DNA from: Cardiocondyla obscurior
Taxonomy: Eukaryota; Arthropoda; Insecta; Hymenoptera; Formicidae
Reading direction: 5' to 3'
Assembly (NCBI RefSeq): GCF_019399895.1
Contig: NC_091878.1
Location: 868,001 to 932,000 of the forward strand
Length of the DNA: 64,000 bases
Shown here: one piece after another, positions 1-11,406 of the stretch
Position numbering within the stretch: the first letter of the stretch is position 1
Layout of the letters: every line of letters starts with the position of its first letter
Made by a program: the position numbers and the translations under genes
Notes under the pieces: generated by a model
Told to the model about the DNA's origin: nothing
Databases searched by the model: none
What the model saw: only the letters and a program-made list of their open reading frames with translations

Positions 1-2513
1 ACCAGACTCGTTTGGAAGGCCAGTTTGATAGATAAGATAAAGTTTAGTAATAAATTAGCTAATATTTTGCTGTTACACTTGAAAGAATATCGCAGGTACG
101 GATATATCAATCGAAAATTGTTTTAAATTTTATAATTTTAGTAAAAATACCATACCTTTCATTCTACAGAGCGTTACGGAGAGTCGAGAAAGGTGCTGCA
201 AATAATGTGGAGGAGGCATATAAATATTTGCATCCTGGTTCTCGCAATGCTTCAATGCTGGAACACATGTTACATCGTTTAATTACTGTTCTGGCACAAG
301 AATTTTTACAGTGGGAATTAACTAGTTCGTTACCGTGCAAACTTTTGTTATCTATTTTAGCGAAGAGACTTTTATTAACAATAGATACGATAAGCTGCCC
401 GGATTGGTTGATTAAAAATCTATTAAAATTATTGGAAGCGCCGTCAAACGAAATTGCTACTCCAGTTAAACAAAATATCAATGTAAATTTAATTATACAA
501 TATTACGCACGATAATTACACGGTAATAACATTAAACATCGATAAATTGTTTATTAATTTTTTTAGGGTACTCTAACTGTTGCTCTAAGTGACGGTATTA
601 CATCCGCCACAGCGGCTGTGATCCCGCAGCAATTGCCAAAATCTGTATCCACGTCTAGTCCAACTGCAGCTACTACAAATGAAGACAAAAATGCAGCTTT
701 AACGGCAACTTTAGAAAGACCGACTCTATGTTTAGAAGGTCTTTCCACAGAAAATCTCTCCACAGAATACAGAGGCTTATGGGGAGACAGCATATCAGAC
801 GCAGATCTGGAATTGGACGAAGACAAAATATCGCCAGTATACGAGGAACCAACAGATTTCGCGACGACTATCGCTAGGCTTAGAAAAGTGTTGCAACAGA
901 AATCTACAGCAACCACACCATTGTTAGTAAAAACTATACCTATCTTTAAACGCGAACTATATGAATGTGTAAATTTCAGACACGCTGAAGAAAAATCGTA
1001 TGTAATATATGAAGGAAGCCAATTTACGAATTTATCGATTCCGTGGACTGAATTTCATACTGCAACAGATGGTTCTCAGCAATTATACTACTGCATACAA
1101 TTTGACGATGTCGAACAACGTGGAGTAGATCTATTTGAAACGACCACAGCTACAGTCAAACGACAATACGCTGATTTTGTTCAGTTGCATCTCAGTTTAG
1201 AAGAAGTAAGGCTTGTAAAAAATGCAAAAATTCGTAAGAAATGAAACAATAAATTAAAAGATAATTTAAATTAACCAATTTTGCTTGTAAAATTTCAGAT
1301 TCCATTGTTTGCGAATGTTATATCGGAACTGGTACTACCCGAAGGCGGCCGAATTGAATTAGAGACGTATTTGAAGACGTTATGTACGCGATTAGCGAAT
1401 GAATGTCCGCCGCAACTACGTCACTTTCTTCGACCTAGTAGTAGTGCGAACAAAAAAGCCGATGCAATAGCGCCTCGTTTAGATCGATTTCTGGCTAAGA
1501 CTGTAACTGGTGTCTTTAATACATTAAAAACCGTTGTACCGGGCTTCGAATTGGATCAAGAAGAAGAAGCGTCTTCTCCGCCTACTTTAATGCCCTTGTC
1601 CGACATACCTTGGAGATTTGTTGAGGACATAAAGTCGGTAATGTACTCTATATTTTAAGATATATATAGATTAACTTTTTTTTTAATTAATAAAATTATT
1701 AAAATATTTAAAATATATGTTATATAAAATTTTTATTAAATTTTTTTTTTTTTTTAGAAAAGTCTAGTCCGTGAACTCCAGCAATTGATTGCAGAAAGAA
1801 CAGAATATTGTACGGTAGATACAGCTTACGAAGCAGTTGACTCAATGGAAGCAAGTGGCGATTCCGAGTTAATGGATTGCTGGTGGGAGGCTATCAATAC
1901 TTCTTATGACGGTAACTACATTTTTTGTTATACAAATTATGTATGCTTTATAATATTAAAGGAACGTTTTATTTTTTAGATGAAGTAGACGAGTTAGATT
2001 CTAATTTAACTTTGACTTGTACGATGATAGACGTGATTTGTGAGGTTTTAGCAGGTATTTCTAGTAACAATACATTACAACAAGAAGCGGTCGTTAGATG
2101 GACTAAATTATTATTCGGAAACGTTTCAGAACCAATTCTGCAGGTGAGAAATTATGTTTGAAAGTATTTTTTTTCCATTAGCGGTTTGTTAATTTTAAAG
2201 TTATTTACAGAAAATAATTATTTGGTTATCCGAGTCTCTGAACGGCTCTTCATTAACTTGGGATGCATCACAGGATGTCGACTATCAAAACGACACAAAG
2301 TTGAAAGACAAACTGTTGCAAATATTAAAAAAGAAAGTATCGTACGATGCAAAGTTGATATTCGGCGAAGACGACGTTCACAAGGCTTTGAATTATCTAT
2401 TAAGTTCTTATCAAATCAAAAAGATTAACTTAGATTTAAATTTACAAATTTTAGATGCATTAGTTTCAGAAGTTTTAATTTCTTGTAAAACAAATCACAA
2501 CGTCACAAATTGA
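1..2513 (+). CDS. Snx19: Sorting nexin-19-like protein, C-terminal 668 codons (5' end outside the window)
   Basis: Seven exons join in frame: 1-95, 170-482, 567-1205, 1299-1637, 1758-1911, 1980-2143 and 2211-2513 (stop). The first two encode the end of a PXA domain (LHLKEYRR, then a helix-rich LEHMLHRLITVLAQEFLQW block). Exon 3 carries an acidic, Ser/Thr-rich linker and the start of a PX domain (YYCIQFDDVEQ, VKRQYADFVQLHLSLEE). Exon 4 finishes the PX (LETYLKTLCTRLANE) and the remaining exons form a Nexin-C domain. No RGS domain fits between PXA and PX, which favours SNX19 over SNX13, SNX14 or SNX25. The family tethers endosomal or ER membranes and binds phosphoinositides through PX. The window starts inside an exon, so the membrane anchors expected at the N-terminus are not visible. 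It converges on SEM1. Class is confident; the exact paralogue is less so. Confidence 0.85.
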
Positions 2514-3116
2514 TTATAATTTTTATTTAGTTTTTTAGATCGATTTTTTAAAAAATCGTGCGGTGATACAGGAAGACTCGCACATAATCATGTTTTTTTT
2601 TAACGACGATTTTGAGAAAATCATTAAGATACTTATATTAAAATATTTATGTGAACAAAAAATTGAAATGTGCCATATGATAGAACATATGTTGACCGTT
2701 TACGTTCTCGTGCAACACTCGACAGATTTTTTAAAACTAAGACTGTACCTGATTATACACTTACAATAAGAAATGCCAAGTATTTTTTTCATTAGAAAAT
2801 AATGGCTCCTTTTGATTAACTACCCATAGGTAGATTACCCACATGTGAAATGAATTGCTCTTGGGATGGCACTATACACATTTCTTACCTAATAACTAAG
2901 TTTTTTGTACAAAGAATTATGAGTGCATTCCCACAAAATATATGGTGCATGTATAGTGTATACAAAGCTATACAATTCTGCTATCACATTCCAAAGATCC
3001 TAAAGATTTTTTTTGAGTATATAAACATACATATACATACATAAGATACAAATACATGAGTATGTTTAATTAAATTTATTTATATATAATAATAAAATTA
3101 AACATACATCACTAAT
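2514..3116. other. AT-rich convergent 3' region between the SNX19-like gene and SEM1
   Basis: No convincing coding sequence was found in this 600-bp spacer. A plus-strand AATAAA at 3091-3096 could end the sorting nexin transcript. A minus-strand AATAAA (read as TTTATT at 3075-3080) lies about 37 nt beyond the SEM1 stop. If both are used, the two convergent 3' UTRs overlap or nearly touch. Short ORFs here start with ordinary AT-rich codons and look random. Confidence 0.5.
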
Positions 3117-3637
3117 CTAGTTTTTCTTGGTTGTATCAGTTGTAGCTTTCTGTTTCTCCAACTGTGCTCTGAAATTAATTATAGCATTGTAAGTTTTCTG
3201 TGATCTTGTTTAAATATTAAAAGGATGTAATTTTTGTTTTATGTTGTATTTACGACTTTCTATAAATGATAACTTTGCCTTCATGACATATATAATATAT
3301 GTGAATATTTTTGTTTAAGAAACAAGTTTATTGCAAAACAGTACCTCAACTGTTGATTGAAATCATCCTCGACGTCGTCGTCGTCCCAATTATCCTCCCA
3401 AACGCTGATATCGTCGCCGTCTTCATCCTTTGCGGTCCAATCTAGTCACCGAATTTATTTTAAACTCGAAATCTGATTTTATATATCACGATGAATTGGC
3501 GTTGTTGAGGTTAAGTGCAAACATTAATATTAATTTATTAAGAAATGTATACCTTCCGCAGGAAACTCTTCGAACTCGTCATCCTCTTCGAGCAATCCGA
3601 GATCGACTTTTGCCTTGTCATTTTTACTGTCGGTCAT
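3117..3637 (-). CDS. Sem1: 26S proteasome complex subunit SEM1/DSS1
   Basis: Three minus-strand exons (3553-3637, 3345-3441, 3117-3168) join into a complete 77-aa protein. It opens MTDSKNDKAKVDLG, continues with a first acidic block (EEDDEFEEFP) and a second with the hallmark tryptophans (WEDNWDDDDVEDDF), and ends in a Lys-rich helix. This matches DSS1 in length and in both acidic/aromatic motifs. DSS1 is an intrinsically disordered subunit of the proteasome lid that also binds BRCA2 and the TREX-2 mRNA export complex, mainly in the nucleus. The start is the first ATG, 222 bp from the divergent DNAJC8 ATG. Introns are 111 nt and 176 nt. A minus-strand AATAAA lies at 3075-3080. Too short and spliced to stand out as an open frame, it is nonetheless certain from the motifs. 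Confidence 0.95.
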
Positions 3638-3859
3638 ATTTGCAGATTTTTACAACGAGCAACGTTCGAAGAAAATCGAGGAACTCACGCACTGAGGAGC
3701 ATCCGATATTGTGCAAAAGAATTCAGCCAATAAAAGCGTAAAATATCTCGCGTTGTTATCAACCAATAGAAGCACTGCTGTAAAACAGACAGCGCGGATA
3801 CCGGCCATGCCGTCAGCCAGCAGCACCATCGCGGGCCTCTCGTGCTTGTCGTAAATAAG
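3638..3859. promoter_or_regulatory. Bidirectional promoter between SEM1 and DNAJC8
   Basis: The two start codons are only 222 bp apart and point away from each other. The spacer holds two CCAAT motifs on the plus strand (3727-3731 and 3763-3767), 36 bp apart, and a GC-rich stretch next to the DNAJC8 start. There is no clear TATA box. Shared control of the two housekeeping genes is an inference from the spacing. Confidence 0.5.
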
Positions 3860-5919
3860 ATGGCCGCCGCCGACTGCAATTTATCAGGTGAAAATCCCGC
3901 CAAGAAGGAGGATGAATTTAACGAATTTTACACGGAGGTACGTGGCCTGCCGTCAATCCCGGTGTCCCTTTGCGTACGACGACGCCGGCGAGATGGCCCT
4001 CGGCCGTTTCTTCGCGCTCCAACATCGGACGTGAACAAAACGCGGAACGGTAACCGCGACAAGTATCGCTTTACGCTGAAAATAATATCCGCGGCTGCCC
4101 CGCCGCGTATATTTGTGTTTTAGTCGGTCCTTTCTTATCGCAGCCTTGCCGAATGTATTGCGCGATATTTTAAACATTGGGCATGCTTAACCTGCACGAA
4201 AACTCGTGTCGAGATCTTCGTCCCGACACGTAAACGTTTTACAGAATTACTAATAACAGTCGTTAATTAATTGAGAACGTATTTTATTTAACAAGGCCCT
4301 TTCTCTGGGGGATCACAATTATTTTATTCGCACCCGTGCTTTTCGAAGTTTTTTTTATCGTACAACTTTAGGAAAACAGATGAAACATATATGTTTAAAG
4401 ATTCTTATATTACAGTTTGTTATGTTTTACTGTTATCCAAGAATTTAACATTAAATCTAATATTATTTTCTAACTTGATTTTGTTTTTTATATGTCCGGT
4501 ATTTATTATGTATTTTTGTTATGTGTTATTTTTATCTTTTAAACAGCAGTTTTATGGTGTTTTTTTTCTGTAGGTTAAAGAAATTGAGAAGAGAGATTCA
4601 GTGTTGACTCCCAAACAACAAATTGACAGACTACTGAGACCTGGATCATCTTATTTTAATTTGAATCCATTTGAGGTTTTACAAATTGATCCAAGCACAG
4701 CAATAGAGGAAATAAAGAAGAAATATCGTCGTGTGAGTACTTACTTTCTTTCTAACAAGAGACATTGTATTTTAATTCTGGTTGTGCAATTGCTTGACTT
4801 CTGATTTATCAATTCTAAAATTGTAGATGTCAATTTTGGTCCATCCGGACAAGAATCAAGATGATGCTGAAAGAGCACAGCAAGCCTTTGAAAGTGAGCA
4901 CAATACACCATACAATGTACACTCACCGTCAGAAATCGCGTTCGTGGTGCTGCGACGGCGGCTAGCATACGTGATCTTGGCGTGGTGTGCGTTGAATCTC
5001 ACACGAAGCACGCGCGTAGATATGTGCGAAGCACCGGTCACAGAAGACAGAGGGAACGCGGCCTACTACACCTCCCCACCCTCGGCGGCCGAGAGAGGTG
5101 GAAATCACGTACGCCAGTCGCCGTCGCCGCTCGCCGCAGCAAATGCCATATCTGCTTTTTAGTGTACACTACAGTGTGAAAATTACATTAAAAAAATATT
5201 TTGTTAACTGCAGTTGTTAATAAGGCGTGGAAAACTTTGGAGAATGAAGAAACCAGATCAAAATGCATGGACGTTATTGAGGAAGCAAAAGCCCGAACTG
5301 ATCACATGGCAAGTATTTCATTTACAACAAAATTGTTTTTTTTTTATGTAACAAAGCGTTTTGCCCTACAATTAATTTATACGTAATATTGAAATTCTAA
5401 AGATTGCAGAAAAAAAGAAAAAGCAAAAGAAAGAAGGTAGATCTGAAAACTCGGGTTCGATACTTTTGGAGGAAGAAACTGAAGAAGGCTACAGACATGC
5501 GGTCTGGGTTATGACAATGAAATTGTTTGCCGATATGGAACGGAGGAGGTAGGGATATATTTTTGCTTTAAATTATGAAAAGTGTATTAAAATATTGTAG
5601 ACAAAAAAAAAAATTAATTGTGTTACGTACTATCGAATTTAAATATAAAAATAAGATTATTTTATGTAACTTTTTCTTTTTTAGACGAGAATTAGCTACA
5701 AGAGATGCGGAACAGCGTAAGAGAAAACGCGAAGAGGAATTGTCCGCGGAAGCTCAAGCGGCAATGGAACGTGAATGGCAACGAAATTTCGAGGAGTCTA
5801 GACAATCGCGCGTCGATAGCTGGAAGGCATTCCAGTCCGGCACGAGTGCCACGAAGCAGAAGAAGGCAAAAAAATTGAAAGCCTTTAGACCACCGAAAAC
5901 GAAGGCGGAGTCGCGATAA
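3860..5919 (+). CDS. Dnajc8: DnaJ homolog subfamily C member 8 (spliceosome-associated J protein)
   Basis: Six exons (3860-3937, 4574-4732, 4827-4893, 5214-5308, 5403-5548, 5685-5919) encode 259 aa, close to the 253 aa of the human protein. The J domain spans roughly residues 53-120 (NPFEVLQIDP, then the HPD loop in LVHPDKNQDDA). A Lys/Glu-rich coiled coil follows, and the conserved tail includes NFEESRQSRVDSWKAFQ and FRPPK near the C-terminus. DNAJC8 copurifies with spliceosomes and binds SR protein kinase 1; its J domain recruits Hsp70. The start ATG gives MAAADCNLSG and is the first in frame. Intron 4 can be read as GC-AG or, one codon shorter, as GT-AG. Intron 3 (4894-5213) is mostly repeat. 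AATAAA signals at 6286-6291 and 6451-6456 may end the transcript. Confidence 0.95.
4906..5178. repeat. MITE-like element with long subterminal inverted repeats (copy 1, in DNAJC8 intron 3)
   Basis: The left arm (about 4916-4976) reads TGTACACT, then later GACGGCGGCTAGCATACGTG. The reverse complement of the right arm (about 5102-5170) reads AGTGTACACT, then GGCGACGGCGACTGGCGTAC. The arms are therefore inverted copies of about 60-70 bp with an unrelated centre and no coding capacity. The outermost bases match over 13 of 18 positions and begin CAC. No clear target-site duplication was identified, so the exact ends are approximate. A related copy lies at 10148-10385. Confidence 0.6.
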
Positions 5920-8228
5920 TCGTCCCTCGTCTTTCTCTACTTCCAATGTGCAGATTCTGATTTTAGTCGACATAATGTTTTATCTTAGAAAGTTTCTCGC
6001 AGCGTTAAGGTAGGTTAAAGAAATCTAATATCGCGCGATACTGATCCAACGACAAACCGAACGGATCACTTTATCTTGAAACGAAAAGACGAAGGGATAT
6101 TTTGGATCCTTTTGACTCCAAGCCATCCAGTTGTAAAAGTAAGAACATTTCGGTCTTGACATTCGTTGCTAGATTTAAATGCCGATATTCGAGTTTCTAT
6201 CAAGTACTATCAAGTTAATAGTCAAACTTATCGACATTTTATCAGAATGATGGCGACTATTAAGTCCTCGACGAGCTTTCATCGAAATAAAAAGATTACT
6301 ATTGAAGATTATGAATCACTTCCATACGTCAACTTGAACTTAACGTTGCTCACTATACAGCATTCAGAGTAAACGAATTTTGGAGAACTTAGGGAAGTCG
6401 ATTGCAAGTCCATTTTCTCTTGCTTAGATCCACTCGTGATTCAAAGTTAGAATAAAGATGTTAAAGGCACATAACGATAGAAAATGTTACCGCGAACAAA
6501 ATCTTAAGAGCATATTTGTGCAAAAGAGAAAAATATATGAAACAAAAAAAAAATTGCGGAGCAATAGCGAAGCTATTGAATGAATGAAACATAATGAATG
6601 CGTCTCTTTGTGTATATAAATGAATGCAATTTCGTATGCGTGTTATGTAAAATCGCACCGTTCATTTTGAGAACGACGAAAATCATTAAAAGTCTACTTA
6701 AAATCAAACAGAATTTTTAATCTGATTAAAAAATCATTCACCTTGTATTTAAATACTTCATTTGTAATAAGCTAATCTCGATTAGCTAGCTTAGACTTAA
6801 ATCTATTTTTGCTACTTTTTTATTTGAACTACCTTTTTACGTCGTTTTCAAAACGAACGATTCGATTGCAGAAGTCTTTTATGTAAACTCCTATCTTTTC
6901 GCAAAGTTATTTGCGAATTCTTTGACTTTCATGTAAAAAGAGCAAAAAAAAAAAAAAAAAGGGGGGGAAACGAAAATGATTGATTTCTCCGGAGCACTGT
7001 ACGTTTGCAGTATCCTAACGTTGTTGCGTAACACAATTGTCAATTTTATAATCTACATGTGTCTCGTACCTTTACTATTAAACGTACGCTGTCCATTGGG
7101 GAAAGTACACCGTATATCTAATGTACCACGGTGCAAATTCATGCAGAATCGGAAAACTACCATGACACTATTTCTGTAAATGCCAAGTCCGCGCAGATGA
7201 ACCCTCGACTATTTTAAAACGACACAATTTGTAATAAGCGATTATACAAGGCGTTCGCCAGGACGAAAGTCGATGCGAAACATCCGATCGATTTGAGATC
7301 TCGAGAAACCGATCTGTGATTTAGCGGCCCGAGGTTCTCGAAATCGTCGGAATCGTTTTATACGAATGGCCCGAACTGTTAGAAGATTATAACGAGATTC
7401 TCGTGCCATAAAGTCAGATCGCGGCATCGCTAGGGCCTCGATTTCGTACCGAATGAAGTCACGGCGACGCCGGTTGATCTTTAACTATCGCGATGGGTGT
7501 TTTATAACTTATACATATAAATTGTTTCCAAAAGACTGTTCGCACTGTGCGACGTGTGCTGCAATTTCAGTGTCTAATAGCGTGTATATATCTCTTCGAA
7601 TGCGTTCGGGCAGACCGGACCGCGATCCCTGCGGCGATGCAAGACGTCCATTCAGATCGACGTGCGTTCTGTGAGGCGGTGAAATGCATCGTTCTTACTC
7701 TTCGCATGCGAAAAATCTTTACGGAAAAAGAAAAATATACATATATATATGTACATCTCGATACATAGAATATTCCAAATTTTCCACATTTCTCTCGCCT
7801 GATGATTCCTCGACCACTTTGGACGCTCTTGCGACACATGCAGAATTACTTTACGACTGAGAGAACCGGATTCTTATTGGTTAAAAAATAAGAAAAAAAT
7901 GTTATATTCGGAGATAGGTAATTAATTAAAAAAAAAAAAAAAGAAAAAAAACGTAATTTTGCACGTGAAATTTAATCGGACTTTTCCGAAATGCGCGAAG
8001 CGTACCGTTATTCACGTCTTTCGCGCCGTGACGTCAATAAGATGTAAATGGAATGTGTTTTCGGACACATTGCCCATCCTGGGAAGGCGACATCAACATT
8101 CCGAAACAGTGTGACGGCGTACGTGACGCCCGACAGCACGTGCAATCGCAAACGTGGCCGAATGGACTCGTTTGCGGCCACAGTTTGAGAGTTTGGGCGG
8201 ATTTTGCTTATCAGAGAATCATCGTATA
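5920..8228. other. DNAJC8 3' UTR and intergenic DNA before btsz
   Basis: The first part is probably DNAJC8 3' UTR up to one of the AATAAA signals. Beyond about 6500 the DNA is AT-rich with an A17G7 tract near 6944-6967 and no ORF showing a protein pattern. The last 200 bases before 8229 are richer in GC and CpG and probably contain the 5' UTR and promoter of the btsz exon starting at 8229; no TATA box is evident. Confidence 0.4.
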
Positions 8229-11200
8229 ATGCGATTGAAAATGGAAATGACGGAAAAGCACGTGGACCAGCTGCTGGAGATTCTTCAGAGGATAGAAGAT
8301 ACTCGTAGCTGGGAACTGCTGAGAATCATGTGAGTACTTGGAAACTGATCCTTCGATATTTATGAAAGTACAAAAGAACGCGGATTGAAACGCGAAGGGA
8401 ACAAGAAGGCCGGGTTGAAATTTGTGAAGCTTTCTCTTCTAAGTATCTGCAAATTTTTCTTTTCTTTTTTTTTTTTTTCGTTCTTTCGTCCCTTTCGCGA
8501 GGAAACACGGGGGAAATATTTATAGCGGTTGAATTTTATTTTCGTTACGAGTCGATTCTGTAACCTTCACGAGCTGCTTCGGTCTTATGATTTGCAAATA
8601 TGTGGTATGTACTTCGGTGACGAACGGTATGTAATGAGAACGCAGCATATTTTGTAATTCTTAATTGCTATGCTGCGTCACTGAAAAAAAAAAAAAAAAG
8701 AAAAAACAGAAGAAGAAGAATTATTCGTGCTCTCATCTTAACTTGAAACTTTTTTTTTTACTTAATTTTTTTAGTATTTTACGTTAAAGTTAATCAATAA
8801 TTAATTGAAGCAGATATTAAACAATGCCTACAACATATCTTTTACGTAAAAGCATAAGGCTCGCATGTTTCTATTATTTAATCGCGCTTAGGCAAATTTA
8901 TACGCGATAAGGCTTGCGTCGAAGTCTTAATATACCCGAGCTACACGTTACATATCGCGTCGCACGCGATGCATTTACGTTCTTGCGGCAAGTACGTAGA
9001 TACCATGAGTTTGCAAGTGAAGCGCAACAGGTAGCAAAATCCTGCCTTGCCTTTACGAATTTTAGCCAGCCTAAGTCCCACGTTTTCATGCCGAATCCGC
9101 GACGTCTTCGTTCCGCTTCGATCTGCTTTTCTATCAAACTTCATAAATTAACATTCGCCTCGTCTCGTTTAACGAGCACTTTAATATCAGCAATTACGTT
9201 CACCTGCAAGATATAATTTTGCAAACGAGCCTGTTGATAAATTAGTAAAAAAAAAAATAAATTTACGAAAGACAAACTGGACTTTTCCTTTCTTTTTTTT
9301 TTTTTTTTTATACTTAACCATGTTAGACAACGCGGTTGAATATCGAGCAGAAGAATGTGCCTTGACGTAGAATTTATAAGTGGTTCTTATGAATAAAACG
9401 CACAGGAAGTTGTGGCAACAACACCGACTGCGAGCACAATAATAGTATAATTGATCGGATCGCTTCCAGCGGCATTGCTCGCATTCTCTTTCTCGTATTA
9501 CTGCAAAACCGTTCCGCTTCTAAGTGACTCGCGATGATAATGAATTGATGATTCATTGACGATGATATTCATCGCCGCCAATTAGATTATTAATACGTTA
9601 GAAAATGAACATTCTCTAATTCAATCATATAATAAAATAAAGACACATTTTGTTTATTAAAATACATATCTCTTATAAAAAATATCTTGCAGATAATTGA
9701 TAAGTAACGAAACGTGATAAACTTTCTTATTTTTATTTATTTCGTTTTAATTAAAAAAAAAGGGAATTTTTTTTATACGCGTTTTTAGCAAAAGTATTAA
9801 GAAATAAAATTATTTCGTTATCAATTAACAGAAATATTTTATCAGATCTTACTAAAATTAAGCTCCGATAGATAAGTGAGTGCTTTTATCGAGACGCAAA
9901 GAAAATTAAAGAAACGACGTACCTTCGAGTGTGTCACTCTTTTCCTCGTTTTCCAAGTTGTTTCAATTAAACGTCACGTCTGTTAAGCTTCTCAGGACAT
10001 TCAGTTTTACCTGTCATACATCACCGATTCCTCACACCGTGCAACGTGCTCACACGCGCGCGCCTTACGAAGCAGGTAGAATGCACACATACGCACGAAT
10101 ACACGGGGCCGAGAATTCTTCCCGTGGCTGGAGGGAAGAGAGCGTCGGTGTGCACTGAAGTGCAGATATAGCGTTTTCAGCGGCGACAGTGGCTAGCGTA
10201 CGTAACTAATCGGCAGAGACAAGGGATGAGAGAACGGGGGGAGAAAATCAGTCATCGGCAATCCGGCCGGCGCGGTACATACATGAAAACGCGTGAAACT
10301 CGATGAACACGACTCTAAAGTCACGTTCGCTAGCTGCCGTCGGCGCAGATAAACGCCATATCTGCTTCCCAGCGTACGCACATACACGCACAGCTAACGC
10401 ACTCCGATCGGCCGGTTATCGTCGCAGGTAGTAGGTAAAAGAATACTCGGCGCCGTCGCCGCGCGCGCCCGCGAAGTCTACGTGTGCGTGACGCGCACAC
10501 GTGCATCCGTACGTACCGATGCAAAAAAACACGCCGCGCCAGTTTGCACGTGACGCGCGCAAGTCGAGACTTGCGCTTCTGTAACGCTCGCGCCGATACG
10601 GGGAAAAGAATATCCTCCACCGGCGTGTCCCTCGCGCACACACGCGAGCCCTCGGATACAACGCGAGGAACATGCCACGCCAGTTTACACACCGCACACA
10701 AAGACACCGGGGGCCCAATCAAGCCTCGCGCATCTGTCTACACGCGTAAAGGAAAAGAACGCTCGCGCACGGGCGTAGAAAAACGCCACGTGCGTGCGTG
10801 TGCGTGTCCGTGCGCCGCTTGCACAGGTAAACCGACGAGCGGCACGACATTCGTCGCTCGGAGTGGAGAGGAGAGCCATAGGCCTCAGTGAGGTGGCGTT
10901 CACCGCCGTGCGTGCAGCTCCTCGTGGTTTCGTCTCTTCATCTCTTCTTCCCTCCTCCCCCCCTTGCCTCCCCTCCTACCCCTTTTCTCGCGGCGAGGGG
11001 ACCCAGGTAGAGACGCACGAGGACGAATACCGGGGCCCTCCTGGATCGCCGCGCGTTCGCTCTCTCGCGCGGGTAGCCTTGACGGGCGCCAGCCAGCCTG
11101 GACCCCAGCATCCCAGCCCGGTCCAGTGAGCGCACACGTGCGCCATCCGCAGAAGTGTAGTGAGAAGAAACGCGAGTCCGAGGGAACCGAATATCCTGGA

Positions 11201-11373
11201 ACCGCGTAAAGAAGCTGTACCAAAACGGATTTTTTTTATCACGTCCAAAGGATTCATCGCGAGTGGAGCGATCAAGATGGACCGATGATCGCTGGCGACG
11301 CCGAGTGCCGGGGCCATGTCGACGACGGACGTGGTCCGCGTGGTTCAGGGAGCCGACAACGACCAGGGGTAAA

Positions 11374-11406
<33 letters not shown>

